From assembly GCA_019359355.1 (NCBI GenBank), contig JAHHHM010000003.1, forward strand, positions 1 to 64,000: a stretch of 64,000 nt of DNA. The letters run 5' to 3'. Shown here in pieces: positions 56,801-64,000 of this stretch. Below the pieces are notes generated by a model, which was not told where the DNA came from, did not search any database, and saw only the letters and a program-made list of their open reading frames with translations. This DNA comes from Microcoleus vaginatus WJT46-NPBG5. Lineage in GTDB: Bacteria; Cyanobacteriota; Cyanobacteriia; Cyanobacteriales; Oscillatoriaceae. Each line of letters begins with the position of its first letter. Position 1 is the stretch's first letter. The position numbers and the translations under genes were made by a program.

Positions 56801-58927
56801 TTACTGTTGGCATTTTTCACCTGCGGCTTTTGGCTACGTGCGGAAGCGTTAAAACAAAGAGCTGAAACCCTGAAGCAAGAAGCAGAAATCGCTGAAACCA
56901 AAGCGAATCTCAAAGCTCATGTCAACAATTCTGAATATCTGTTTAATACCCATCAAGAATTTGATGCGCTGATCGAAAGTTTGTGGGCAAGGAAAACGCT
57001 GGAATCAGTGGCCCAACCCCAACCAGATAACCGAATTCGGGTGGTAACAGCCTTGCAGCAGGCGGTTTATGGGGTCAGAGAACGCAATCGCTTACAGGGG
57101 CATCGAGATAGTATTTGGAGTGTGAGTTTTTCTCCAGATGGCCAGCTAGTTGCTTCTGGGGGAAATGAGCATACGGTAAAACTTTGGAGTCGTGACGGCA
57201 GAGAAATCAATGTTTTTTCTGGGCATAGCGACAGTGTGACGCGGGTGAGTTTTAGTCCGGATGGCCAGCTAGTTGCCTCTGCCAGCCGGGATAAAACGGT
57301 GAAAATTTGGAAACTGGACGGCACACTGGTGGCAACGCTGAACGGTCATGGAGATCGCGTTTATAGCGTTAATTTCAGCCCTGATGGGCAGCGGGTTGTC
57401 ACCGGCAGCCACGACCAAACGGTGAAAATTTGGAAGCCAGACGGCACGTTAATTACGACCTTAACCGGCCATAGTGGGCCGGTGGAGTGGGTGTGTTTCT
57501 CGCCGGATGGGCAGTTAATTGCCTCGGCAAGTGATGATAAAACCGTCAAACTCTGGAACCTGGACGGGACGCTGGTGAAGACCTTAACGGGTCATAGTGA
57601 CTGGGTGATGGCGGTGAGTTTTAGTCCGCAAGGCAATACCCTTGCCACTGCCGGCAAAGACACGACGGTGAAACTCTGGAAGCCAGACGGCACTTTACTC
57701 AATACGTTGATCGGCCATAAAAAAGCGATTTATAGCCTCAGTTTTAGCTGGGATGGCAAATTAATCGCCACCGCAAGCGATGACCAGACGGTGAAACTGT
57801 GGCAAATGGATGGTACATTGCTGAAAACTTTAGAGGGCCACAGTGGTCGTGTCACCGGCGTCAGTTTTAGTCCAGATGGGGAACTGATTGCGACGGGGAG
57901 TTTGGACAAAACGGTGAAACTCTGGGCAACTTACGACACCAAGCCGGCAACACTCAAGGATCATCGTGATCGGGTGACGAGTGTTAGTTTTAGTCCGGAT
58001 GGCCGGTTAATTGCCACCGGCAGCCGCGACAAGACCGTGAAATTGTGGTTACGCAATACAATCGGGCAACTTCAAAAGACTGCCTATAAAACGCTGACAG
58101 GTCACACAGATCGCATCATGAGTGTCACGTTTAGCCCGGATGGCCAGACAATCGCTTCAGCGAGTTTAGATAATACGGTGAAACTCTGGAACCGTGAGGG
58201 CCAGTTGGTCAAAACACTCTCTGGACGCGACGCATTCTACAGCGCCAGTTTTAGCCCCAACGGTCAACTACTCGCCACCGGCAGCAAAGATCATACGGTA
58301 AAACTCTGGACTCGACGCGGTGAACTGCTAAAGATTTTCACGGGTCACAGCGAGCGTGTCAATAGTGTCAGGTTTAGCCCAGATGGCCGGCTCATTGCTT
58401 CTGCCAGTGATGACAAAACGGTCAAACTCTGGAACTTGCAGGGGAAACTGCTAAAAACTTTGGGGGGAGAATATGGGCATCGATCCTATGTCACCAGTGT
58501 CAGTTTCTCCCCCAATGGACAGCTCATTGCCACCGGCAGTTGGGATAATACGGTTAAGCTGTGGCCGATCAATGGCAGTCCACCCAAAACCTTGTTGAAA
58601 GGATACAGCGATAGTGTAACCAGTGTCGTGTTCTCTCCGGATGGTCAAACGGTCGCCTCTGCCGGTTGGGACAGTCGGGTGAAACTGTGGAGTCTTGATG
58701 GCACCTTGCTCAAAGCGCTTAAAGAGCAAAATTCTGGCATTTTAGATATCAGTTTCAGTCCTGATGGCAAAGTGCTTGCCTCGGCACATGAGGACAAAAC
58801 GGTTATTCTATGGAATTTGGATCTCAATGATTTAGTCAGGCGTGCCTGTGACTTGCTGCATGATTATTTCCAGACTAGCTCGAATGTAACGGACAGTGAA
58901 CGTTTACTGTGTGATACGAAGTCCTAA
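53879..58927 (+). CDS. Giant STAND NTPase with 14 WD40 repeats
   Basis: A 1682-residue signalling protein. The N-terminal 560 residues are a helical region with TPR-like segments (for example about 255-280 and 390-520). The nSTAND1-type NTPase has Walker A YGTSGVGKSS (about 606-615) and Walker B LIFDQFEEFF (about 700), followed by the helical region ending HDYLVDFIHQEY. A single membrane helix (about 964-985, AGGLFLLLAFFTCGFW) and a short coiled coil precede 14 WD40 repeats (about 1065-1655, each with SFSPDG and VKLW), enough for two seven-bladed propellers. The start is uncertain; Met13 is possible. Ligand and output are unknown. Confidence 0.88.
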   Translation: MQLALAAAKHLTMTDPHPLEYTDAYNERSVKILARAITLSAGQFTLIFVRCNYAVLQERMANRLREFLNSEEYRQTEASRMPVLNVRELVLPQFVTTLYTTIRDLLANENPQALMIFGLESVAEIERVLASTNQVREEFRKNFPFPLVLWVNDVLLQKLVRLAADFKSWAATSIKFEIACEELIHILRQPAEAEFTRILLADSSIGMPAERSPDRRELELAQRDLLARGVRLEPAVDAGVQFVLGLDSYANDNFDLALNYFKQSLGFWQQGRWRHIQRSRRAQPHFLLTQYFIERQGVVLFHIGLCYCRKAERERAESRQHWNKARRYLQQCLDVFERGNRPDLISKFINHLGEVLRRLEAWEQLHKLAQKALILHYTEDKPVQLAQDYGFLAEVCVEKAEAALQLSKVTEGQIDTKWATQQVRDANKQARDAKWAAQQALDILASAALKQHQHQALYLFLLAQALRLEAATQWLPLSRQKVHVNGERIAITYLEQARVALAHRPDPQLYIRIMEELRSLYFKQGQYLNAFLIKKQQREIEHQYGLRAFIGAGQVQPQRQAINPGLDDAALSLGVAPELAVAARRQDIERLIERMGRNDYKLTVIYGTSGVGKSSLVNAGLVPALQQRAIGDRVALPVVLRVYTDWIVALGRELAKALQQTTTEDTSAISDSFPISPSFNSKDAILEQLRENADRNRLTVLIFDQFEEFFFVDQFPINRRPFFEFLRDCLNSPFVKVILSLREDYLHYLLEYECFSDLNLDAIDNNILDREIRYPIKNFSEAEAKEVLKSLTEGSQFYLEEALIDALVKNLLSERETVRPIELQVVGAQLQEDKITTLEQYRSLDDDNPKAKLVQRSLKQVIGDCGQENEEAAWTVLFSLTDAEGRRPLKTKHDLAAALTFKANKLNLILEILVGSGLVFHHREEPADHYQLVHDYLVDFIHQEYKSREQLQQREQLKRSETQKLLFAGAGGLFLLLAFFTCGFWLRAEALKQRAETLKQEAEIAETKANLKAHVNNSEYLFNTHQEFDALIESLWARKTLESVAQPQPDNRIRVVTALQQAVYGVRERNRLQGHRDSIWSVSFSPDGQLVASGGNEHTVKLWSRDGREINVFSGHSDSVTRVSFSPDGQLVASASRDKTVKIWKLDGTLVATLNGHGDRVYSVNFSPDGQRVVTGSHDQTVKIWKPDGTLITTLTGHSGPVEWVCFSPDGQLIASASDDKTVKLWNLDGTLVKTLTGHSDWVMAVSFSPQGNTLATAGKDTTVKLWKPDGTLLNTLIGHKKAIYSLSFSWDGKLIATASDDQTVKLWQMDGTLLKTLEGHSGRVTGVSFSPDGELIATGSLDKTVKLWATYDTKPATLKDHRDRVTSVSFSPDGRLIATGSRDKTVKLWLRNTIGQLQKTAYKTLTGHTDRIMSVTFSPDGQTIASASLDNTVKLWNREGQLVKTLSGRDAFYSASFSPNGQLLATGSKDHTVKLWTRRGELLKIFTGHSERVNSVRFSPDGRLIASASDDKTVKLWNLQGKLLKTLGGEYGHRSYVTSVSFSPNGQLIATGSWDNTVKLWPINGSPPKTLLKGYSDSVTSVVFSPDGQTVASAGWDSRVKLWSLDGTLLKALKEQNSGILDISFSPDGKVLASAHEDKTVILWNLDLNDLVRRACDLLHDYFQTSSNVTDSERLLCDTKS

Positions 58928-59157
58928 TTGTTGAGCGTTTTGTCTGACGCACAGTCGCCGCTCTCATCCTTAATCGTATGCGCCCTTCTTGCTTATGGAA
59001 GCCGGCGATAAATCGGCTTACACCTTCACTTTCTAATTTTTTTTTATATGATAAATACGAGGGCGTTTAGCAACAATTATAATGGCTATTTGTTGCCTTG
59101 CTGGCTGGGAGTGGGAATACTTAACTAAGTCTATCAAGTTTGAGGGTCAAGCTAATT

Positions 59158-59616
59158 ATGCTAATGTTGCTCTTCTATGCCGGCAATGAGCGATATGCTT
59201 TAGAAATCAGTCGAGTTGTAGAAGTGCTGCCGGTTGTTGCTTTAACAAAGCTCCACCAGACCCCTGAATATTTTGCAGGATTGTTTAACTATCGCGGTAA
59301 AATTGTGCCGGTGATTGATATGTGCCAAATCCTTCAAGGTTCTTCCTGCCGGCCTTACTTAAGTACGCGAATTATCATCGTTCATTATTTAATTGGAGAT
59401 CGCCCCTCAAGCTTTTTAGGGATCATGGCCGAACGAGTCACAGAAATTATTAATTACTCAGACAATAAATTTGTAAATTCAGAAATTAATCTCAATAAAT
59501 CTGGTTCTCGGGGAAAAATAATTGTAGATGAGCAAGGAATCATTCAATGCATAGGGGTGGAATCTCTAGTGTCTGAGTCACAAAGTAATTTTTTAATCTC
59601 AAACTTTGCTTATTAA
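59158..59616 (+). CDS. CheW-like coupling protein (WspB position)
   Basis: Scaffold that links a chemoreceptor to a CheA-type kinase. With ATG at 59158 it has 152 residues; a TTG six codons earlier is less likely. It shows the CheW hallmarks FYAGNERYALEISRVVEVLP and YFAGLFNYRGKIVPVIDM. Fifty bases later the CheR gene starts. Its place in front of CheR-TPR, MCP and a second CheW with Cys-rich N-terminus matches WspB of Wsp surface-sensing systems. Confidence 0.88.
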   Translation: MLMLLFYAGNERYALEISRVVEVLPVVALTKLHQTPEYFAGLFNYRGKIVPVIDMCQILQGSSCRPYLSTRIIIVHYLIGDRPSSFLGIMAERVTEIINYSDNKFVNSEINLNKSGSRGKIIVDEQGIIQCIGVESLVSESQSNFLISNFAY

Positions 59617-59665
59617 AGTTAATTAAAATACTCTACTTAACCGATTTTTTAAATTCTGGATAATT

Positions 59666-60931
59666 ATGACACAAGAAGCGATTGAAGCCTTGCTCAGAGA
59701 AAAAATCGGCTTAGAAGCAAACTCGTTAGGTTCTAACACAATTGCCCGTTCAATTCGCCAGCGTATGTTAGATAGCGGGTTGTCCGATATGCAAACTTAT
59801 TTGCTTCGCTTGCGAACCTCTACCCAAGAATTAGAAGCACTCATTGAAAATATCATCGTGCCGGAAACTTGGTTTTTTCGAGATAAACAACCCTTTGTTT
59901 TTTTAAGCCGCTATGTGATGAAAGAGTGGTTGCCGGCGCATCCAAACAGCGTGTTTCGTGTCTTAAGCGTGCCCTGTTCTACAGGAGAGGAACCGTACTC
60001 AATTGCCATCACCCTTTTAGAGGCGGGGTTAAGTGCAAAAAAAATTCATATTGATGCTGTTGATATCAGCCATCAATCTCTACTAAAAGCTCGTCATGCT
60101 ATTTACGAAAGAAATTCTTTTCGAGGAAATAACAACGAATTTAGAAAGATTTACTTTCAGCCTTTAAAACAAAGTTATCAATTATGTAAATCGATCAAGT
60201 GTTTGGTTAATTTTATTCAGGGCAATCTGTTCGATGCAACTTTTATGGTAGGTAAAGCTTCTTATGATGCGATTTTTTGCCGCAATTTATTAATTTACTG
60301 TGATCATCTAGCGAGAGAGCGAGCAATTCAAGTTATAGAGCGTTTATTATCTTCCAAAGGATTGCTATTTGTTGGATCTGCAGAAACAGGGCAGCTTCAA
60401 AATTCGCAGTTTATTTCTATTCAACACCCCCTAGCCTTTGCCTACCGAAAAGCGGTTGAGCCTTCTCCTAACTTAACGAAAGATATTTTTAATGCAGAAA
60501 AATACCAATCTAAAAGTATTACAACCCCTGCTACCATTACCCCATTTGTAAAATCTGCCCCCAACTTAGCCGTCGATTTGTCTAGCAAAGAAGTCTCTTC
60601 GCGACTCAATCGAGAAACACGTCACACGCAAGAATCTTTGTTAGAAACTGCCCGAAATTTAGCAAATTTAGGACATCTAAATGAAGCAACTACCCTGTGC
60701 GAAACTTACTTGAGTCAAAATCCTGCCAGTGCAGAAGCTTATTTTTTATTGGGAGAGGTGCGTCAGGCTGCCGGTAAGGAGGAAGGCGCTGAGGAATGCT
60801 TCTACAAAGCCATTTACCTACAACCTAATCATTATGAAGCACTGACGCACTTGGCACTACTCAAAGAGCAGCGCGGAGATCGAGCCGGTGCGGCAGTCAT
60901 ACGACAGCGAATCCAACGACTTTACACGTAA
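59666..60931 (+). CDS. CheR-type receptor methyltransferase with TPR repeats (WspC-like)
   Basis: Methylates glutamates of the chemoreceptor to set adaptation. The 421 residues have the CheR N-terminal helical domain (about 1-75), the SAM-binding domain with SVPCSTGEEPYSIAI (about 105-119) and CRNLLIYCDHLARE (about 210-223), a linker, and TPR repeats (about 325-415, including AEAYFLLGEVRQAAGKEEGAEECFYKAIYLQP). CheR fused to TPR is typical of WspC. The gene is followed by a 470-base gap. Confidence 0.9.
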   Translation: MTQEAIEALLREKIGLEANSLGSNTIARSIRQRMLDSGLSDMQTYLLRLRTSTQELEALIENIIVPETWFFRDKQPFVFLSRYVMKEWLPAHPNSVFRVLSVPCSTGEEPYSIAITLLEAGLSAKKIHIDAVDISHQSLLKARHAIYERNSFRGNNNEFRKIYFQPLKQSYQLCKSIKCLVNFIQGNLFDATFMVGKASYDAIFCRNLLIYCDHLARERAIQVIERLLSSKGLLFVGSAETGQLQNSQFISIQHPLAFAYRKAVEPSPNLTKDIFNAEKYQSKSITTPATITPFVKSAPNLAVDLSSKEVSSRLNRETRHTQESLLETARNLANLGHLNEATTLCETYLSQNPASAEAYFLLGEVRQAAGKEEGAEECFYKAIYLQPNHYEALTHLALLKEQRGDRAGAAVIRQRIQRLYT

Positions 60932-61401
60932 CAGGCAAATTGCGAATGCTGAGAGTAAGTAGCTAGTTGCGACAAAAAACGAAGATATACTTTAATGTAG
61001 TTGTTTAGGATAAAATAATATTTTAAAAGTTAAATCTTATAAATTTCCCAATTTAAGAAATTTTTTACAGGCTTTCTCATTTATTACATTTAGCAATTTC
61101 CTAGATGATTTAACCAAATTTCACAGAAATTTCAGCAATACAAAATTTCCTATCAGGATATAGCAATCAGCAGGATGGACATGGATAGATTTACAAAAAA
61201 AGTGAAACAAGAAGTGTAAAATATGCAAAACAGTAGCGATAAATTAACAAAACTTATCCAGCAATTGCAGTAAAATCTTAAAGATGAGTAAGGTTTTTAA
61301 TCAAAAAAATAAAATCAATTTTTTTGGGTTATCACCCTGATTAATCAAAAAAGATAGTTTGTTAGCTGAATCAATCAATACCTCAAAAAAATCAAAAAAC
61401 C
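60932..61401. other. AT-rich gap before the MCP gene, with a decayed MCP fragment
   Basis: It has no intact gene. A pseudogene relic (61175-61273) resembles the signalling domain of the MCP directly downstream and is listed separately. The rest is AT-rich; the MCP start has no clear ribosome site. Confidence 0.5.
61175..61273 (+). pseudogene. Relic of a second chemoreceptor signalling domain
   Basis: One frame reads MDMDRFTKKVKQEV, an in-frame TAA, NMQNSSDKLTKLIQQLQ, then another TAA. It aligns without gaps to MEMDKFTKEVGRGV and the next 19 residues of the MCP gene downstream (DNA from 62698), with about 15 identical residues of 34. The first 30 bases differ at only four positions. This indicates an old tandem duplication of the MCP gene, of which only a fragment is left. 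Confidence 0.6.
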
Positions 61402-62994
61402 ATGTTTAATAAAATGACCTTGCAAACCCGGCTATTTAGCGCTTTTTTATTTGTTGGGTTCATTGTGTTAATTGTAGCGGCAGTGGGCTGGAGTGGAAAT
61501 TCTAGACTGAGTAACCACATAAATACCCTCAGTAATAATCATTTACCCAGCGCTATAAGCCTATGGAAAATTAATGAAGGACAAACTCAAGTCCAGTCAG
61601 GTGAGCGAGCTTTGTTAAATCCACTGTTAAGCAAGGAAAACCGAGATGCCGAGTTACTCCGGATTAAGAATGCTTGGGATCAGATTAACCAAGGCTTTAA
61701 ACAATACGAATTAACTCCTCAAAATGAAGAAGAAAAAAATCTTTACAAAAAATTTGTGGAAGAGTGGAAAATATGGAAACAAGATCATGAAGAGTTTATG
61801 CAAAATTACCGAAGGTTTGCGGAATTCGGTATTTCATCGCCCAGGGCTACCATAATAGAGTTGACACTTCAGGGCAAACAAAAGTCACCGGAAATGGCAA
61901 CCGCTCAAGGAGCGGAAGCTCAGCTTAACAAAATTAGTAATTTCGCAGCGAATGAAGAACTGGATTCTTTTAAAGCCGTAACATCATCGATTTTAGATAT
62001 ACTTGAGTACGATGAGGTGTCTGGTTTAGCCACGAAAGTAGAAGCTGATCGGGATGTCACCCAATCAACTTTTTGGGTGGCTGTCGGCATCATACTCGGC
62101 CCCCTGACTGCTGTGCTTTTAGGAAGATATTTCAGTCAGAAAATTGCCAAACCGCTGGAAACTCAAGTACAGCAGTCAGGGATACAAGTTACTACGTCCG
62201 CCACACAGATCGCGGCTTCTGGAAAACAATTAGAAGCGATGATCGTAGAACAAGTTGCCTCTACAAATGAAGTGGTAGCTACAGCTAAAGAAATTGCCGT
62301 CACATCAGGACAGTTAGCGAAAACAATGGATGAAGTGACACTGCTATCAGAAACTACAGCTAAAGCAGCCGGGAATAGTCAACAAGACTTAGTAGTGATG
62401 GAAGCAACCATGCGGCAACTAGCAGAAGCAACCGCAACTATTTCGTCAAAGTTAGGAACGATTTCAGCCAAAGCCAATAATATTAACAGCGTCGTTACAA
62501 CAATCACAAAAGTAGCAGATCAGACAAATTTGCTGTCATTAAATGCCGCAATAGAAGCAGAGAAAGCCGGAGAATATGGGTTAGGATTTGCAGTCGTTGC
62601 TAGAGAAATTCGTCGTCTGGCAGACCGCACAGCAGTGGCTACACTCGACATTGAACAAATGGTCAAAGAAATGCAATCGGCGGTAGCAACCGGCGTCATG
62701 GAAATGGATAAATTTACCAAAGAAGTGGGACGGGGAGTGGAAGATGTGCGAAATATCAGCGTGCAACTGGCAGAAATCATTGGGCAAGTACAAGCGTTAA
62801 ACCCTCGTTTTGAAGCGGTGAATCAAGGGATGGAAGCGCAGTCATTAGGTGCCGGCCAGATTAGTGAGGCGATGGTACAGCTAAGTGAATCCTCCACACA
62901 AACGGCTGATTCCCTCCGAGAAATTAACAGTGCGCTTTCACAGTTGAATGAAGCAGCGCATGGCTTACGACGAGAAGTGCTTGCTTTAAAGTAG
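61402..62994 (+). CDS. Methyl-accepting chemotaxis protein (WspA-like)
   Basis: Membrane chemoreceptor of 530 residues: first helix (about 10-30), periplasmic four-helix-type sensor region (about 31-220, ending before FWVAVGIILGPLTAVLL), second helix (about 226-245), then a cytoplasmic coiled coil without clear HAMP. The signalling tip reads VADQTNLLSLNAAIEAEKAGEYGLGFAVVAREIRRLADRT, with the EKAGEYG variant characteristic of WspA. Adjacent CheR-TPR and two CheW genes fit. In Wsp systems it senses surface contact and drives diguanylate cyclase; here the input is unknown. Confidence 0.9.
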   Translation: MFNKMTLQTRLFSAFLFVGFIVLIVAAVGWSGNSRLSNHINTLSNNHLPSAISLWKINEGQTQVQSGERALLNPLLSKENRDAELLRIKNAWDQINQGFKQYELTPQNEEEKNLYKKFVEEWKIWKQDHEEFMQNYRRFAEFGISSPRATIIELTLQGKQKSPEMATAQGAEAQLNKISNFAANEELDSFKAVTSSILDILEYDEVSGLATKVEADRDVTQSTFWVAVGIILGPLTAVLLGRYFSQKIAKPLETQVQQSGIQVTTSATQIAASGKQLEAMIVEQVASTNEVVATAKEIAVTSGQLAKTMDEVTLLSETTAKAAGNSQQDLVVMEATMRQLAEATATISSKLGTISAKANNINSVVTTITKVADQTNLLSLNAAIEAEKAGEYGLGFAVVAREIRRLADRTAVATLDIEQMVKEMQSAVATGVMEMDKFTKEVGRGVEDVRNISVQLAEIIGQVQALNPRFEAVNQGMEAQSLGAGQISEAMVQLSESSTQTADSLREINSALSQLNEAAHGLRREVLALK

Positions 62995-63166
62995 CTACTC
63001 GAAAAAAAGCAATTATTCAGGGATAGTGTTCTAAGTTTTTCCAAGAGACAAAAAAAGAAAAAGGAATTTTAAACAATGAAATCTTCGGTTATAACCATAA
63101 AAAATGCCAATTAGTTTATGACCTAAAAACTATCACAGATAACGAATGCTAGGGAGCAATTAGTCG

Positions 63167-63841
63167 ATGAATAACAATTGCTGGAATCAAATCGGAGTTC
63201 AAGGAGATCACTCTTGTTCAGAACTGAAAACCTATATACACTGCCGTAATTGTCCTGTTTATTCTACTGCCGGTCGTCATTTGCTGGAAAGAGAAACTGA
63301 TGCCGACTATGTCAGTGAGTGGACTCAAGTGCTGGCTCAAGAAAAAGTCGCGGTAACCCGTCAATTTACTGCTGCCGGCACCTTATCAGTGGCAATCTTT
63401 CGGCTGGGAAAAGAATGGCTGGCCCTGCCGGCTCAATTATTCAAAGAAGTTACACCCCCGTGTCCTATCCGTACATTGCCCCACCGCAGCAACAATACTC
63501 TCCTGGGATTGGTAAACATCCGAGGTGAAATTCAACTGTGCGTTTCTCTGGCTAATCTATTAGGTTTAGAAACTGCATCGGCAGCCCTTGCTCAAAATCT
63601 GAATCATGTCATTTATAAACGAATGGTTGTCGTAGAAAAAGAAGAAAACCGCTGGGTATTTGCAGTAGATGAAATTTATGGGGTGCATCGCGTCGGGCCA
63701 GAAGACTTGACCCATGTGCCGGCAACTGTCGCTAAAGCATCACAAACCTATACAAAACATCTAATAAAATGGCCAGATAGAAATGTTAATTATTTAGATG
63801 AGGAATTAATATTTTACACCCTTACTAAAAAAAACTTGTGA
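63167..63841 (+). CDS. CheW-domain protein with Cys-rich N-terminus (WspD-like)
   Basis: A 224-residue coupling protein. The N-terminal 50 residues carry the WspD hallmark CWNQIGVQGDHSC, then HCRNCPVYSTAGRHLLER, with four cysteines spaced as a possible metal or redox site. A CheW domain follows (about 70-215, FRLGKEWLALPAQLFKEVTP, LLGLVNIRGEIQLCVSL). It probably bridges the MCP to a CheA hybrid kinase (WspE-like) that should lie beyond the right edge. Confidence 0.88.
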   Translation: MNNNCWNQIGVQGDHSCSELKTYIHCRNCPVYSTAGRHLLERETDADYVSEWTQVLAQEKVAVTRQFTAAGTLSVAIFRLGKEWLALPAQLFKEVTPPCPIRTLPHRSNNTLLGLVNIRGEIQLCVSLANLLGLETASAALAQNLNHVIYKRMVVVEKEENRWVFAVDEIYGVHRVGPEDLTHVPATVAKASQTYTKHLIKWPDRNVNYLDEELIFYTLTKKNL

Positions 63842-63860
63842 AAAAGCTACCTTTTAGGGC

Positions 63861-63889
63861 TTGACAATTTTTAACGAATGCAGAATAAA
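63861..63889 (+). promoter_or_regulatory. Possible sigma70 promoter after the WspD-like gene
   Basis: TTGACA (63861-63866), a 17-base spacer and AATAAA (63884-63889). It would start a transcript near 63896 toward the next gene outside the window. The -10 box is weak. Confidence 0.25.
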
Positions 63890-64000
63890 TAAAAAATTAA
63901 ATCCAAGCGAATCGTCTTATTCGAGGGGCGCACCTTAGCTCATAACTTTTATGCCGGCCTAAACAACAGAAATCTGTGAACTCTCTGAAAACTCAATTTT

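Overview
The window looks like chromosome of a filamentous, non-marine cyanobacterium, probably of the Oscillatoriales/Coleofasciculales type. The evidence is cyanobacteria-specific families (DUF4079, DUF1824, SLH-porins, a Coq4-like protein, an HD metalloprotein of the Npun_R2479 type), NtcA-type promoters, large STAND/WD40 and hybrid-kinase proteins, heptad repeats, and a gene for an exported peptide precursor with RGSGR motifs. The six-base palindrome GCCGGC is scattered at very high density on both strands. No phage, insertion sequence, CRISPR array or rRNA gene was found; there is one tRNA gene (Ser, CGA).

Layout: 0-9.4 kb holds glyQ, a DUF4079 membrane protein overlapping comEC, tRNA-Ser, and a Wza-like exporter with SLH domains followed by a Wzc-like tyrosine autokinase. 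9.4-16.3 kb is housekeeping (DUF1824, holB, tmk, an RTX protein, a phosphohexomutase, rdgB, glnB with an NtcA-type promoter). 16.9-20.6 kb holds an acidic orphan and a translationally coupled STAND ATPase/Ser-Thr kinase pair. A frameshifted NfeD-like remnant follows at 21.3 kb.

21.5-39.2 kb is a dispersed urea-use locus. On the minus strand lie urtABCDE-ureDA and, separately, ureEF-GNAT-ureG. On the plus strand lie a porin with a textbook NtcA promoter divergent from urtA, then ureB, coq4, a DJ-1/PfpI gene, a methyltransferase and ureC. The three structural urease subunits are therefore in three places. Together the genes would move urea across the outer membrane (porin, inferred) and inner membrane (UrtABCDE), then hydrolyse it (UreABC matured by UreDEFG), with P-II (glnB) as nitrogen sensor. 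Just behind ureC, on the opposite strand, is the most striking gene: a 142-residue protein with a signal peptide and three RGSGR pentapeptides, the PatS/HetN/PatX signal motif.

40-48.7 kb carries an aldehyde dehydrogenase, a class III aminotransferase and a DUF1338 (2-oxoadipate dioxygenase type) gene, interrupted by a large antisense hybrid histidine kinase; this suggests lysine/2-aminoadipate breakdown. 48.7-52.7 kb has pyruvate kinase, a cell-wall amidase-glucosaminidase with an altered catalytic motif, and a membrane coiled-coil protein. A repeat-rich 1.2-kb gap leads to a 1682-residue STAND-WD40 protein (14 blades). 59.1-63.8 kb is a Wsp-like chemosensory cluster (CheW, CheR-TPR, MCP, WspD-like CheW) cut by the right edge, with a decayed fragment of a second MCP gene in front of the MCP.

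Coordinates and translations are read directly from the sequence. Functions rest on family recognition without database searches, so substrate-level claims are inference.
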